Source: Pelagibacteraceae bacterium AG-422-N09 (GTDB lineage Bacteria > Pseudomonadota > Alphaproteobacteria > Pelagibacterales > AG-422-B15). Taken from it: a stretch of 64,000 nucleotides of DNA. Positions 43,826-53,620 of this stretch are shown piece by piece. Both the position numbers and the translations under genes were made by a program. The notes beneath the pieces are model-generated. The model was not told the DNA's origin. It did no database searches and worked only from the letters and a program-made list of their open reading frames with translations. Where the stretch lies: assembly GCA_003213515.1 (NCBI GenBank), contig QCMV01000004.1, positions 1-64,000 on the forward strand. Direction: 5' to 3'. Each line of letters starts with the position of its first letter. The stretch's first letter is position 1.

Positions 43826-45496
43826 TTACCTTTGATACATCTGATAGTTAGGACTTTGCCAAGTTTTTAATTCTATTCGAGGCAGAGGCTTATCACCCAA
43901 TATATTGTCACTTATTTTTTCAGCAATCATAATTGTTGGTGCATTTGTATTTCCATTTGTCGCAAAAGGCATAATCGAAGCATCAACAACACGTAAACTA
44001 TTGAAACCATGAACTCTGCCTTGATTATCAACAACTGCATATTTATCTGTTTTTAGCCCCATGCGTGCCGTGCAACACAAGTGCCATTGACTCGTAATGT
44101 TGGAATTTAATTTTGCATCAAGTTCGTCATCTGATTTGTAGTTTTCACCAGGAAAGATTTCATCACCCTTTATGTTTGAAAAAGCAGGTTGATTAAGTAG
44201 TTCGCGCGCCAAATGAATGCCCTTTCGTAACAATTCTCTATCACGTTTGTCTTTGAGATAATTAACAAGAATGCGAGGCGGATCAGCAGGATTTTTTGAT
44301 CGTAATTCGATCTTACCACGACTGTGAGTTCGCATCAAACCGACGTGAACTTGAAATGCATGTTCTTGAAGCAGTTCCCAACTATTGTCTTTCATGGCAA
44401 TTGGTGAAATACATAATTGTAAGTCAGGGTACTCAACACCAGGTGCTGATCTAACACATGCAACAGTATCGAAATGATTAGATGCACACATACCCTCTTT
44501 AGTTAATAGCCATTGGATACCAGATCCTATACTACTTAATCTCTTTGTTTTTGGCCAAAGTGAAACAGGTTTTAAGCATTTATATTTCATAATAAAATCA
44601 GGATGATCTTGAAGATTTTGTCCAACACCCTGTAAATCAGCTAATGTATTAACTCCTATTGAATCTAAATGCTCTTTCGGCCCAATTCCTGAGAGCATGA
44701 GTATGTGTGGTGATCCAACTGCACCAGCACTCAGAATTACTTCTTTTTTTGCCTTTACATTTACTGTTTCATTATTTTTATTTTTAAAACATATGCCTTC
44801 TGCTGTGTTATCTTTAAAATTTAAATTGCAAACAAGCGCATATGTTAAAATTGTTAAATTTTTTCTATTACGTATCGGATCAAGGTAACCCTTTGATGCA
44901 CTCCATCGCTCACCGTTGAATACTGTCCGATCAAATATACCAAAACCTTCTTGGCAAAATCCGCTTATATCATCTGTTTCTTTATACCCTGCTTCTTTTC
45001 CGGCATTAATAAAAGCCAGTGAAAGTGGGTCTTTGGGAATGCTTCTATGTACCTTTAATGGACCTGACTCACCTCGAAAATCATCCCCTCCTCCACTGTA
45101 ACATTCCATTTTCTTAAAATATGGCAAGACATCTGCGTATCCCCATCCATCGCATCCCATTTGTCTCCAACCCTCATAATCAAGTGTGTTTCCTCTTATA
45201 TAGACCATTCCATTTATTGATGATGAGCCACCAATGGTTTTACCGCGGTCATGTTGAAGTTGACGACCATTTAGTTCGGGTTCTGGCTCACCTTTAAATG
45301 CCCAATTGTGTTTAGTACTTTTAAGATTCGATAAAACGGCAGCAGGCATCTTTAAGGTTAAGGATTTGTCTTCCCCGCCTGCTTCAAGAAGAAGGACAGT
45401 ATTCTTTGAATTTGAGGTCAATCTATTCGCTAATACACAGCCAGCAGATCCAGCACCAACAATGATATAGTCGTATTCAGTATCGATTTTTACCAT
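43826..45496 (-). CDS. GMC-family oxidoreductase (choline dehydrogenase-like)
   Basis: FAD-dependent alcohol oxidoreductase of 556 residues. FAD-binding YIIVGAGSAGCVLANRL at the N-terminus, GMC signatures HDRGKTIGGSSSINGMVYI and GAVGSPHILMLSGIG, catalytic His in SQWHLCCTARMG and the closing NGNTNAPTIMIAEK. BetA-type choline dehydrogenase is the nearest named enzyme, but the family oxidises many alcohols and no betaine genes are adjacent. GC content appears higher than in neighbours, a possible sign of transfer. Confidence 0.9.
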   Translation of the reverse strand: MVKIDTEYDYIIVGAGSAGCVLANRLTSNSKNTVLLLEAGGEDKSLTLKMPAAVLSNLKSTKHNWAFKGEPEPELNGRQLQHDRGKTIGGSSSINGMVYIRGNTLDYEGWRQMGCDGWGYADVLPYFKKMECYSGGGDDFRGESGPLKVHRSIPKDPLSLAFINAGKEAGYKETDDISGFCQEGFGIFDRTVFNGERWSASKGYLDPIRNRKNLTILTYALVCNLNFKDNTAEGICFKNKNNETVNVKAKKEVILSAGAVGSPHILMLSGIGPKEHLDSIGVNTLADLQGVGQNLQDHPDFIMKYKCLKPVSLWPKTKRLSSIGSGIQWLLTKEGMCASNHFDTVACVRSAPGVEYPDLQLCISPIAMKDNSWELLQEHAFQVHVGLMRTHSRGKIELRSKNPADPPRILVNYLKDKRDRELLRKGIHLARELLNQPAFSNIKGDEIFPGENYKSDDELDAKLNSNITSQWHLCCTARMGLKTDKYAVVDNQGRVHGFNSLRVVDASIMPFATNGNTNAPTIMIAEKISDNILGDKPLPRIELKTWQSPNYQMYQR

Positions 45497-45568
45497 AATA
45501 AATTACTTTTTTTATACTTCTCAATATTTTTTGACTAGCAAATTATTTAATATCAAATCTTATAGAAC

Positions 45569-45609
45569 AATTAATATATTTTATTACTAAAACTTATGTA
45601 CTAATATTT
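45569..45609. repeat. 41-bp repeat, copy 2
   Basis: Second copy of the element at 43771-43811 (36 of 41 bases identical by hand alignment). The conserved core is ACTTATGTA followed by TAATATTTTA. It lies in the divergent gap between the GMC oxidoreductase (76 bases from its start) and an EamA transporter (5 bases from its start), so it could control both. Confidence 0.6.
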
Positions 45610-45614
45610 TATTG

Positions 45615-46562
45615 ATGGCAAAAGAAAATAATTTTTTAGCAATAGCTTATATTTTAATGGGTATGACTGCATTTGCGTTTCAAGATACTGCGGTAAGATT
45701 ATTAGCTGTTGATATATCAATACTTCAGGTCATGTTTGCAAGAAGTGTCATTGCTATTGTTCTTCTTGTGCTATTTTTTTATTTTACAGGCCAAAAACTT
45801 ATTTGGACAACTCATTACCCAAAATTAACAATCTTTAGAACAATAATGTTTATTTTTGCGTTCGTATTTTATTATATTGGTCTTGCGTACTTGTCTTTTG
45901 CAGTTACAACGGCTCTTTTTTTTACAGCACCATTCTTTATTACTATATTTTCATCTATTTTTCTGAGAGAAAAAGTTGGCATCATTAGATGGCTAACAAT
46001 TATTTATGGTTTCGCAGGTGTAATGCTCATAGTTTCACCAGATTTTGAAACCATTAATATATTCATGATATTTCCAATACTATGTGCTGCAGGGTATTCT
46101 GGCAGTATGATTATAATAAAATATACATCAAATGAAGATAATGTTTACACGCAAACACTTCATGTATACATCGCTACTATAATTTTATGTCCCATAATTA
46201 CCTATTCTGGATTTTATTTAGATATGGATAATTCTGGAAATGAAATTTTGGAATTTTTATTTAGATACTGGTCCTTCAATGACGCAACAACTCTCTTGAT
46301 GTTATTTTTAGTTGGAGTTTGTGTAATTTTTGGTTTTGTATTTATTTTCAACGCATATCGATATGGTAAACCTTATATTGTTGCACCATTTGAGTATGTA
46401 TTTTTAATTTGGGCCGTACTATTGGGATGGTTTATTTGGAGTGAAACTGTTTCATTGAGAACAATAATAGGAATATTAATTATTGTTTCAGCAGGAATTT
46501 TTATTCTGTACAGAGAGAAAATAAAAGAACAAGAAATAACGACAGACCAACCACTAAGATAG
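45615..46562 (+). CDS. EamA/DMT-family transporter
   Basis: Ten hydrophobic helices in two EamA repeats (AYILMGMTAFAFQDTAVRLL at the start, FEYVFLIWAVLLGWFIWSE near 275). Inner-membrane permease; substrate unknown, often amino acids, amines or other metabolites. ATG at 45615 preferred over the in-frame TTG at 45612. It diverges from the GMC oxidoreductase and shares the 41-bp element, so it may import or export that enzyme's substrate. Confidence 0.87.
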   Translation: MAKENNFLAIAYILMGMTAFAFQDTAVRLLAVDISILQVMFARSVIAIVLLVLFFYFTGQKLIWTTHYPKLTIFRTIMFIFAFVFYYIGLAYLSFAVTTALFFTAPFFITIFSSIFLREKVGIIRWLTIIYGFAGVMLIVSPDFETINIFMIFPILCAAGYSGSMIIIKYTSNEDNVYTQTLHVYIATIILCPIITYSGFYLDMDNSGNEILEFLFRYWSFNDATTLLMLFLVGVCVIFGFVFIFNAYRYGKPYIVAPFEYVFLIWAVLLGWFIWSETVSLRTIIGILIIVSAGIFILYREKIKEQEITTDQPLR

Positions 46563-46563
46563 C

Positions 46564-47049
46564 TTAGTCTCTAAAATTAATATATTGAAGAGGTAATTCT
46601 AACTTTAGCTCTTTAATTTTCGATATGGCTTCTTGTAAATTGTCTTTTTTTGCACCACTTATTCTAAGTTCATTTCCTTGAATTTTTGCTTGCACTTTCA
46701 ATTTTGATTCTTTGATTAATTTTGTAATTTTTTTACCCACTTCTTGATCAATACCTTCTAATAGATCGTAATTTTGTCTGATTGTATTGCCAGATGCACT
46801 TTCAGATGATTTTAGTTTTATTACCTTTGGGTCAACGTTACGTTTTATTAAATTTGAAATTAGAATATCTAATACCTGTTTAGCCTTCATTTCATCTTCA
46901 GATAATAAAATAACCCCTCCCTCAGTTCTCTCTAGCTTTGAAACAGAACCTTTAAAGTCATATCTCTGTCCAATTTCCTTCATTGAATTAGATATAGCAT
47001 TATCGACCTCCTGCATTTCAACTCTGCTAACAACATCGAAACTAGGCAC
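46564..47049 (-). CDS. yajQ: YajQ-family nucleotide-binding protein
   Basis: 161 residues, nearly the whole UPF0234/YajQ fold. Begins PSFDVVSRVEMQEVDNAIS, includes RYDFKGSVSKLER and RNVDPKVIKL, and ends ELPLQYINFRD, all hallmark segments. Some YajQ proteins bind cyclic di-GMP or tRNA. It shares one base with the CoA-transferase gene (stop/start) and its end lies one base from the EamA stop. Confidence 0.95.
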   Translation of the reverse strand: MPSFDVVSRVEMQEVDNAISNSMKEIGQRYDFKGSVSKLERTEGGVILLSEDEMKAKQVLDILISNLIKRNVDPKVIKLKSSESASGNTIRQNYDLLEGIDQEVGKKITKLIKESKLKVQAKIQGNELRISGAKKDNLQEAISKIKELKLELPLQYINFRD

Positions 47050-48182
47050 TATAATAGAACTCCTTTATTTTCTAATTCTTTAATTTGTTCCTCAGAAAAA
47101 CCAATATCAAGCATTATGCTTTTGTTATCTTGACCAACTTCGGGTGCAGGAGATGGTTTCTCGGATGGCGTAGCACTAAAACGTGGTGCCGGTGATGGTT
47201 GGCGTACATCGTTAATATTGACAAAATTGTCACGCGCCTTCATGTGTTTATGATTGGCTGCCTCTTCGATAGAGAGAACTGGTGAATAACAAACATCAGA
47301 CCCTTCAAAGATTTCATCCCATTCATCCCTTGTTTTAGTTTTAAATATTTCAGCTAATTTACTTTTCATATTATCCCACTGATCTAATTGCATTTGATTT
47401 TTAAATTCATCACCAAGTTTTAATTTCTCAATTAAGAGTTGGTAAAATTGAGGTTCTAAAGAACCTATTGAGACGTGCATGTTGTCTTTTGTCTCATAGA
47501 CTTGATAAAAGGGCGCGCCACCATCAAATAAATTATTACCTCTATTATTTACATTCCATACTCCTGACTGAGATAAACTATGAAATATTGATGTCAGCAC
47601 TGAAACACCATCTATCATAGCGGCATCAACTACTTGTCCTTTACCCGTTCTATTCGCTGACAGTAAAGCTGCGCATACACCAAATGCAAGAAACATAGTA
47701 CCTCCACCATAATCACCAATTAAATTGAGTGGTATTGATGGTTTATTTTCGCCCCAAATTGAATATAGAGCGCCCGCTAATGCGATATAATTAATATCGT
47801 GACCAGCTGCCTGTGCTAGCGGACCATTTTGACCCCAACCGGTAATTCTTCCATAAACTAACTTTTCATTTAGTTTTAAACATTCTTCAGGTCCAATCCC
47901 TAGTTTTTCAGTTACTCCTGGTCGATAACCTTCTATCAGCGCGTCTGCATTTTTTATTAATTTAAATAAAACCTCTTTTGACTCGGGATCCTTTAGATTT
48001 AAACAAATTGATTTCTTACTTCTTCCTGTAATATCAAATTTTGGTTGTTGATTAGGCATAACAGTATTTTTTCTATCAACGCGAATTACTTCAGCACCAA
48101 GATCGGCAAACAACATTCCGCATAATGGCCCTGGCCCAATCCCTGACAATTCGATTATCTTATATCCAGCTAAAACACCCAT
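47049..48182 (-). CDS. CaiB/BaiF-family CoA-transferase (alpha-methylacyl-CoA racemase type)
   Basis: 377 residues. The N-terminus GYKIIELSGIGPGPLCGMLFADLGAE (quoted here in parts: IIELSGIGPGP, CGMLFADLGAEVIRVDR) and YGRITGWGQNGPLAQAAGHD match alpha-methylacyl-CoA racemases. The PGP in place of AGP and the short length favour racemase over CoA transfer. The frame opens at 48215 inside mfd; ATG 48182 gives the family N-terminus. Probably acts on branched-chain acyl-CoA. Confidence 0.88.
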   Translation of the reverse strand: MGVLAGYKIIELSGIGPGPLCGMLFADLGAEVIRVDRKNTVMPNQQPKFDITGRSKKSICLNLKDPESKEVLFKLIKNADALIEGYRPGVTEKLGIGPEECLKLNEKLVYGRITGWGQNGPLAQAAGHDINYIALAGALYSIWGENKPSIPLNLIGDYGGGTMFLAFGVCAALLSANRTGKGQVVDAAMIDGVSVLTSIFHSLSQSGVWNVNNRGNNLFDGGAPFYQVYETKDNMHVSIGSLEPQFYQLLIEKLKLGDEFKNQMQLDQWDNMKSKLAEIFKTKTRDEWDEIFEGSDVCYSPVLSIEEAANHKHMKARDNFVNINDVRQPSPAPRFSATPSEKPSPAPEVGQDNKSIMLDIGFSEEQIKELENKGVLL

Positions 48183-48189
48183 GTTTCTA

Positions 48190-50556
48190 CTATAATGCCT
48201 GCAATTCCTTTGCAAAAGAAAAAGCTTTATATATTCGATCTTTATTTGATGTTTTTTGGTAATTATACACCAATGTATGGTCTGATCTTAACTTTAAGTC
48301 ATATTTATATTGAGACATAAATTCAACCAATTGGTCTGTTTTTTCAAAATGATTATTTTTAAATTTTATAGTTAAACCTTTATTTCCAATATCAAATTTT
48401 TCTATTTTCAATTGTTTACATATAATTCTTAGCTCAGTGATGTTATACAAATGTTCAACCTCTTTAGGTGCCTCGCCAAATCGCTCACTCATTTCATCCT
48501 TAATTTTGCTTAATTCCTCACTCGAACTTAAATAAGCAAGCTGACGGTAATAAAACAGTCTAGTGTTTAAATTTGGCATATATTTTTCAGGTATTAAGAC
48601 GCTTAAACCAAGATTTATTTGTGGAGACCACTCATTATCTACTGTCGATGTATCTGATTTTAATTCCAATATCTTATCTTTTAACAATTTATGATAAAGT
48701 TCGAGACCAACTTCTCTAATATGTCCTGATTGAGCATCACCTATAATGTTTCCTGATCCTCGCATATCTAAATCATGACTTGAAAGATTAAAACTTGAGC
48801 CTCTAGAGTTAAATTTTTTAAGAAGCATAAGTCTTTTATAGGCATTTTCAGTTATTCCATTGATGTCTTTAACTGTATAAAAACAAAATGCTTCAATATT
48901 AGATCTGCCAATACGTCCTCTTAACTGATAAAGTTGGGATAATCCAAATTTATCAGAATTATGAATAATCATTGTGTTAGTTTTCTGTAAATCCAGACCC
49001 GACTCGACAATTGTGGTACACAGTAATAGTTGAAATTCGTTGTTATAAAAGTCGATCATAGTATTTTTTAGGTTTTTGGACGGCATTTGACCGTGAGCAA
49101 TTTGATATTTTACATTTGGAAGTTTACTTTTTAAAAAATCCTCAACTTCTGTTAATTCGTTGATTCTTGGGCAGACATAATACACCTGGCCATTACGACT
49201 TAATTCATATTCAATTGCAGAGATTATTTTTTCATCGTTAAAATCAATAACTTCAGTATTTATATTTTGCCTATTTAATGGTGCAGTAGAAATAATTGAC
49301 AAATCCCTAAGGCCTACAAGTGACATTTGTAACGTGCGTGGTATTGGCGTAGCTGTTAAAGCAAGAACATGTACATTTGAACGCAATGACTTAATTTTTT
49401 CTTTTTGAGAAACTCCAAAGTGCTGCTCTTCATCAATAATAAGCATACCTAATTTTTTAAATTTAATTTTACTGTTAAGAAGTGCATGTGTCCCAACAAC
49501 TACATCACTTTCTCCACTATTAATTCTTTCAATAATTTTATTGTTTTCAGATGTTGAGTTTAATCTTGAGATTTGATCTACTTTCAATGGAAAGTTTTTG
49601 AATCTTTTTGTAAAATTTTCATAGTGCTGACTACATAGTAATGTTGTTGGAACAATAAATGCTACTTGAGCACCACTCATAGCTACATTGAACGCTCCTC
49701 TTAATGCAACTTCTGTCTTACCAAAACCAACATCACCGCATATCAAACGGTCCATTGGAAGTCCACTGTTTAGATCAAACAGTAATTCTGATGTCACGTT
49801 TGCTTGATCTTCGGTATCCTGAAATTCAAATTCATTTATAAAATTTGAATAATAAGGTTCTTGAACGGTATATTTTGTCGCTTCTTTTAGAGATCTTTCT
49901 GCAGCAACTTTTATTAAATCTTCAGCAATTTCATTTATTTTATTTTTTGCGTTGGCTTTCCTAAATTGCCAATTTGAACTTCCAAGTTTATCAATTTGAG
50001 CGAATTCACTATTCCCACCGTACTTTGATAAGAGTTCAATATTCTCAACAGGGACATAAAGTTTATCATTATTGAAATATGTTATTTCAATGCAATCATG
50101 ATCGTTTTCCAGGACAGTAACATTTTTTAATCCATTAAATTTTCCTATTCCATGATCAACATGAACAATTAGATCATCTTGTTCAAAAGTACTGAGATCA
50201 GTTAAAAAAGTATCTGCTTTAATTGTGCGTTTACTTTGATTGAAAGAGAACTCATTAAAAGGTTTAATAATGAGCCTGAACAGACTTTGTATCGATTTTT
50301 GATTTTTAGGATTAAATTCTTCAAACTTTTCTATCTCATCACCAAATATATTAATACGAACCGGATTCTTAAAGTCTGTTGGAAAAATATCAATAACATC
50401 TCCTTTAACAGAAAACTCTCCATTTTCGCGAATTGAACTTACGCGCGCATAACCATTGGCAGATAAATAGTTAATTGTTCTTTCATAATCAAATTTTTCA
50501 TCAATGTTGATATTTAAATTCTCATTAATTTGAGTCTTTAAGCGTGGTTTCGTCAT
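48190..50556 (-). CDS. mfd: Transcription-repair coupling factor Mfd, N-terminally reduced
   Basis: RNA polymerase-displacing DNA translocase. Only 788 residues, against ~1150 in E. coli. What remains: a piece equal to domain 1b (about 25-105; NGYARVSSIRENGEFSVKG), the RNA polymerase-binding domain (about 120-185; DDLIVHVDHGIGKF), the RecG-like motor (Walker A GDVGFGKTE at 274-282, DEEQHFG, TATPIPRTLQMS) and the C-terminal domain 7. Domains 1a and 2, which bind UvrA, and domain 3 are missing. sdhE overlaps the start as ATGA, so no hidden N-terminus exists upstream. No frameshift is apparent. Confidence 0.93.
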   Translation of the reverse strand: MTKPRLKTQINENLNINIDEKFDYERTINYLSANGYARVSSIRENGEFSVKGDVIDIFPTDFKNPVRINIFGDEIEKFEEFNPKNQKSIQSLFRLIIKPFNEFSFNQSKRTIKADTFLTDLSTFEQDDLIVHVDHGIGKFNGLKNVTVLENDHDCIEITYFNNDKLYVPVENIELLSKYGGNSEFAQIDKLGSSNWQFRKANAKNKINEIAEDLIKVAAERSLKEATKYTVQEPYYSNFINEFEFQDTEDQANVTSELLFDLNSGLPMDRLICGDVGFGKTEVALRGAFNVAMSGAQVAFIVPTTLLCSQHYENFTKRFKNFPLKVDQISRLNSTSENNKIIERINSGESDVVVGTHALLNSKIKFKKLGMLIIDEEQHFGVSQKEKIKSLRSNVHVLALTATPIPRTLQMSLVGLRDLSIISTAPLNRQNINTEVIDFNDEKIISAIEYELSRNGQVYYVCPRINELTEVEDFLKSKLPNVKYQIAHGQMPSKNLKNTMIDFYNNEFQLLLCTTIVESGLDLQKTNTMIIHNSDKFGLSQLYQLRGRIGRSNIEAFCFYTVKDINGITENAYKRLMLLKKFNSRGSSFNLSSHDLDMRGSGNIIGDAQSGHIREVGLELYHKLLKDKILELKSDTSTVDNEWSPQINLGLSVLIPEKYMPNLNTRLFYYRQLAYLSSSEELSKIKDEMSERFGEAPKEVEHLYNITELRIICKQLKIEKFDIGNKGLTIKFKNNHFEKTDQLVEFMSQYKYDLKLRSDHTLVYNYQKTSNKDRIYKAFSFAKELQAL

Positions 50557-50816
50557 TTTTTAAGCATTGTAAAATCTTTGAGTAATTGCATGACGCGATT
50601 GTCAATTTCTTTTGGAATAGTTACCTTATCTAGCGCATATCGATATATGTCATTATCATCAAGCTCTAATATAGTCTCTAACATTTGAAGCTCACCTTCA
50701 TTAAATAATTTGATATATTTCTCAACAAAAGATCCTAGGAGAATATCCATTTCCTTTGACCCCCGATGTGAGGATTTGAACTGAAGTTTTTTTTGAAGTG
50801 TATGTAAATCGTTCAT
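50553..50816 (-). CDS. sdhE: Succinate dehydrogenase assembly factor SdhE
   Basis: 87 residues. The motif HRGSKEMDILLGSFVEKY (RGxxE) is the flavinylation signature of SdhE, which helps attach FAD to the succinate dehydrogenase flavoprotein. All-helical. Its position with mfd and recG is conserved in Alphaproteobacteria. ATGA overlap with mfd; diverges from recG over 33 bases. Confidence 0.93.
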   Translation of the reverse strand: MNDLHTLQKKLQFKSSHRGSKEMDILLGSFVEKYIKLFNEGELQMLETILELDDNDIYRYALDKVTIPKEIDNRVMQLLKDFTMLKK

Positions 50817-50849
50817 ATTTTTTTTATCGATCTTTGATACAATACATAT

Positions 50850-52907
50850 ATGAGGCCAAAGATCTTATACAAGCTTTTTTCAAACATAATGACGATAAAA
50901 GGGATAGGACCAAAGAACGCTAAAATAATCGAGAGATTATGCGGTAAATATATTGTTGATTTATTATTTCATAAACCAGCCGCATATATTGACAGAAGAA
51001 ACAGTCCTAAGATTGTTGATTTGGAAGAAGGAAATATTGCAACTGTCGTAGTTAAAATTGATAGCCACACACCAGCTTTCAATAGAAGAATGCCATATCG
51101 AGTAAATGTCTCTGATGACAGCGGGCAAATGTCAGTCGTCTATTTTAATCTACGGGGTCCATACATAAAAAAAATCTTACCGATCGGCAGCACTAGAGTT
51201 ATTAGTGGTAAAATTGAAAAATTTAACGAATTATATCAAATTACACACCCACACCATGTAGTTGATATTAAAAACTTAGATTCAGTTAAAAAAATTGAGT
51301 GTGTATACCCATTAACTGCAGGTATGACATCTAAAATTATCCAAAAATCAATTAATTCTGCCTTAAGCATGGTTGATGAACTACCTGAATGGATACCTGC
51401 AAAAGTTTTAGAAAGAAACAAATGGCCATCATGGAAAGACTCTATTTATCAAATGCATAACCCGAAAGATGTGAAGGAAAATGATGATAATAAATATATA
51501 GAACGGCTAGTTTTTGATGAGTTGTTCTCTCAGCAGTTAACAATAAGATTAATTAAAAACAAAATTAGTCACAAAAATGGAATTTCACTTCCTAAAAAAA
51601 ATAAGTTGTCAAAGCAATTAAGAAATCATTTGAAATTTCAACTGACTGGTGATCAAGAAACAACTATTGAAGAAATTTCAAACGATCAAGAAGGATCAAG
51701 TAAAATGTTAAGACTTTTACAAGGTGATGTTGGTAGTGGTAAAACGATTGTGGCATTATTTGCAATGATGCAATGCATTGAAAATAATAAAAGATCAGTT
51801 TTAATGGCACCAACAGAAATTCTTGCTGAGCAGCATTTTAATACGATCAAAGAATTTATTAATAATTTAAATCTAACATGTTCACTGATTACATCCTCAA
51901 ATAAAAATAATCACAATTTTGAGGCTGATATTATTATTGGAACACATGCATTATTTCAGCAGAAAGTTACTTTTGAAAATATAGGCTTGGTCGTCATTGA
52001 TGAACAGCATAAGTTTGGAGTACACCAAAGAATTTTATTAAATGAAAAAGCAGGGAATAGTTGCGACATCTTATTGATGACTGCTACTCCTATACCTCGA
52101 ACGATGGAATTGGCAGCGTATGGAGACATGGATATATCCAAAATTTCTGAAAAACCTAAAAACAGAAAGGAAATAATTACTAAATCAATCAATATTAATA
52201 AAATTGACCAACTAAAAGAAAGCCTTACAAAAATATTAAATAAGAAACAAAAGATTTATTGGGTATGCCCTTTAATTGATGAGTCTGAAAAGCTTCAGTT
52301 GCAGTCAGTCAATTCAAGGGTCAATGACTTAAAAAAATATTATTCATCAAACAGTGTTGGTTTAGTTCACGGTCAAATGTCTCAGGATGAAAAAAATGAT
52401 GTCATGTCAAAGTTTAAAGATAATAAAATAGATATTTTAGTCGCAACTTCAGTAATAGAAGTAGGAATAGACGACCCTGATGCAACTGTAATGATTATTG
52501 AGAATTCTGAGAGATATGGCCTATCACAACTTCATCAACTTCGAGGAAGAGTTGGCAGAGGAAATGCACAATCAACATGCATATTACTTTTTGAGGGGCC
52601 ACTCACCGATAATGCTAAACGAAGATTAAAAGTGATGAAGGAAACAAACGATGGTTTCTTAATTGCCGAAGAAGACCTTGATATTCGAGGTGCTGGGGAA
52701 ATATTAGGCTCAAAACAAAGTGGTATTCCAAATTTTAGATTATCAAATCTAGACAAACATAAACATATACTCGAGGAAGCGAGAGGTGTTGCCATGGATA
52801 TCGTTAAAGAAGATCCGGATTTGAAAAAATCTACAGGCAAAGCACAAAGAACACTTTTGCATCTATTTAGAAATCAAGTTGCAATCGATTATTTAAAAAC
52901 TGGCTAA
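50850..52907 (+). CDS. recG: ATP-dependent DNA helicase RecG
   Basis: Branch-migration helicase that remodels stalled forks. N-terminal wedge/OB domain (to ~200), then Walker A LLQGDVGSGKTIVAL near 290, DEQHKFG, TATPIPRTMELA, VGLVHGQMS, and QLRGRVGRG near 562; the C-terminal TRG region follows. Length 685 is normal. Its stop is directly adjacent to the stop of the convergent DUF502 gene. Confidence 0.96.
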   Translation: MRPKILYKLFSNIMTIKGIGPKNAKIIERLCGKYIVDLLFHKPAAYIDRRNSPKIVDLEEGNIATVVVKIDSHTPAFNRRMPYRVNVSDDSGQMSVVYFNLRGPYIKKILPIGSTRVISGKIEKFNELYQITHPHHVVDIKNLDSVKKIECVYPLTAGMTSKIIQKSINSALSMVDELPEWIPAKVLERNKWPSWKDSIYQMHNPKDVKENDDNKYIERLVFDELFSQQLTIRLIKNKISHKNGISLPKKNKLSKQLRNHLKFQLTGDQETTIEEISNDQEGSSKMLRLLQGDVGSGKTIVALFAMMQCIENNKRSVLMAPTEILAEQHFNTIKEFINNLNLTCSLITSSNKNNHNFEADIIIGTHALFQQKVTFENIGLVVIDEQHKFGVHQRILLNEKAGNSCDILLMTATPIPRTMELAAYGDMDISKISEKPKNRKEIITKSININKIDQLKESLTKILNKKQKIYWVCPLIDESEKLQLQSVNSRVNDLKKYYSSNSVGLVHGQMSQDEKNDVMSKFKDNKIDILVATSVIEVGIDDPDATVMIIENSERYGLSQLHQLRGRVGRGNAQSTCILLFEGPLTDNAKRRLKVMKETNDGFLIAEEDLDIRGAGEILGSKQSGIPNFRLSNLDKHKHILEEARGVAMDIVKEDPDLKKSTGKAQRTLLHLFRNQVAIDYLKTG

Positions 52908-53546
52908 TTATTTCCTTGGTGGAACCACCATACCGGCTGATACAACTAATTTAATCGCATCTTCAACAGACATATCAAGTTCAACGATATCATCTTTAGG
53001 TATGAAAAGTAAAAACCCTGAGGTCGGATTTGGTGTGGTTGGAACAAATACATTGACCATTTCTATTTTCTGTCTTTCCTTAATTTCACCTTTTGTCTCA
53101 CCTGTCATAAAGCCAATTGCATATATATCTTTTCTTGGATACTCGATGAGAACAACTTTTTGATATGCTGAATCAGTATTTGAGAATGTCTCAGTGATCT
53201 GTTTGATAGCTTTATAGACATTACCAGCTAATGGAATACGTGTAATTAGATTGTCAAAATAACCGAGAATGGCTTTTCCAAATAGGGTTGAAAATATTAG
53301 ACCAATTAAGATAAAAGATAGAAATGCTATAATTAATTCAAGGCCAGGAATTTTATAGCCAATGATCTCAGGTAGCAGCCCATTTGGATTAAATCTGTCT
53401 GGAACCAGACCAGCAATAAATTCGACAATAAATATTGTAATGTAAATCGTCGCTCCAATTGGCGCCGATATTAAAAGACCTGTAAAAAAGTACCTTTTAA
53501 TAAAATTAATGACTGGGTTTCCTTTTTTCTTATTTGCATCTGCCAT
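52908..53546 (-). CDS. DUF502 family membrane protein
   Basis: 212 residues. Two N-terminal membrane helices (about 15-38 and 63-85) flank a short loop with GLVPDRFNPNGLLP; the C-terminal soluble part has PLAGNVYKAIKQ and FVPTTPNPTSGFLLFIPKDD, the DUF502 signature. Plant relatives (LIKE COV) act in membrane trafficking, but bacterial function is unknown. Commonly next to recG in Alphaproteobacteria. Confidence 0.92.
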   Translation of the reverse strand: MADANKKKGNPVINFIKRYFFTGLLISAPIGATIYITIFIVEFIAGLVPDRFNPNGLLPEIIGYKIPGLELIIAFLSFILIGLIFSTLFGKAILGYFDNLITRIPLAGNVYKAIKQITETFSNTDSAYQKVVLIEYPRKDIYAIGFMTGETKGEIKERQKIEMVNVFVPTTPNPTSGFLLFIPKDDIVELDMSVEDAIKLVVSAGMVVPPRK

Positions 53547-53620
53547 AGGTTTTAAATAGACTGAATCATTAAAAAAATTTTAAAGAGATTATCATATTTT
53601 TGGGGTTAATATAATCAATA

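Noticed and set aside
48190-50816. A frameshift or pseudogene as the reason for the short Mfd
   Set aside because: The frame is intact, the start overlaps sdhE in a normal ATGA, and the upstream DNA encodes a good SdhE, so no broken N-terminus is present.
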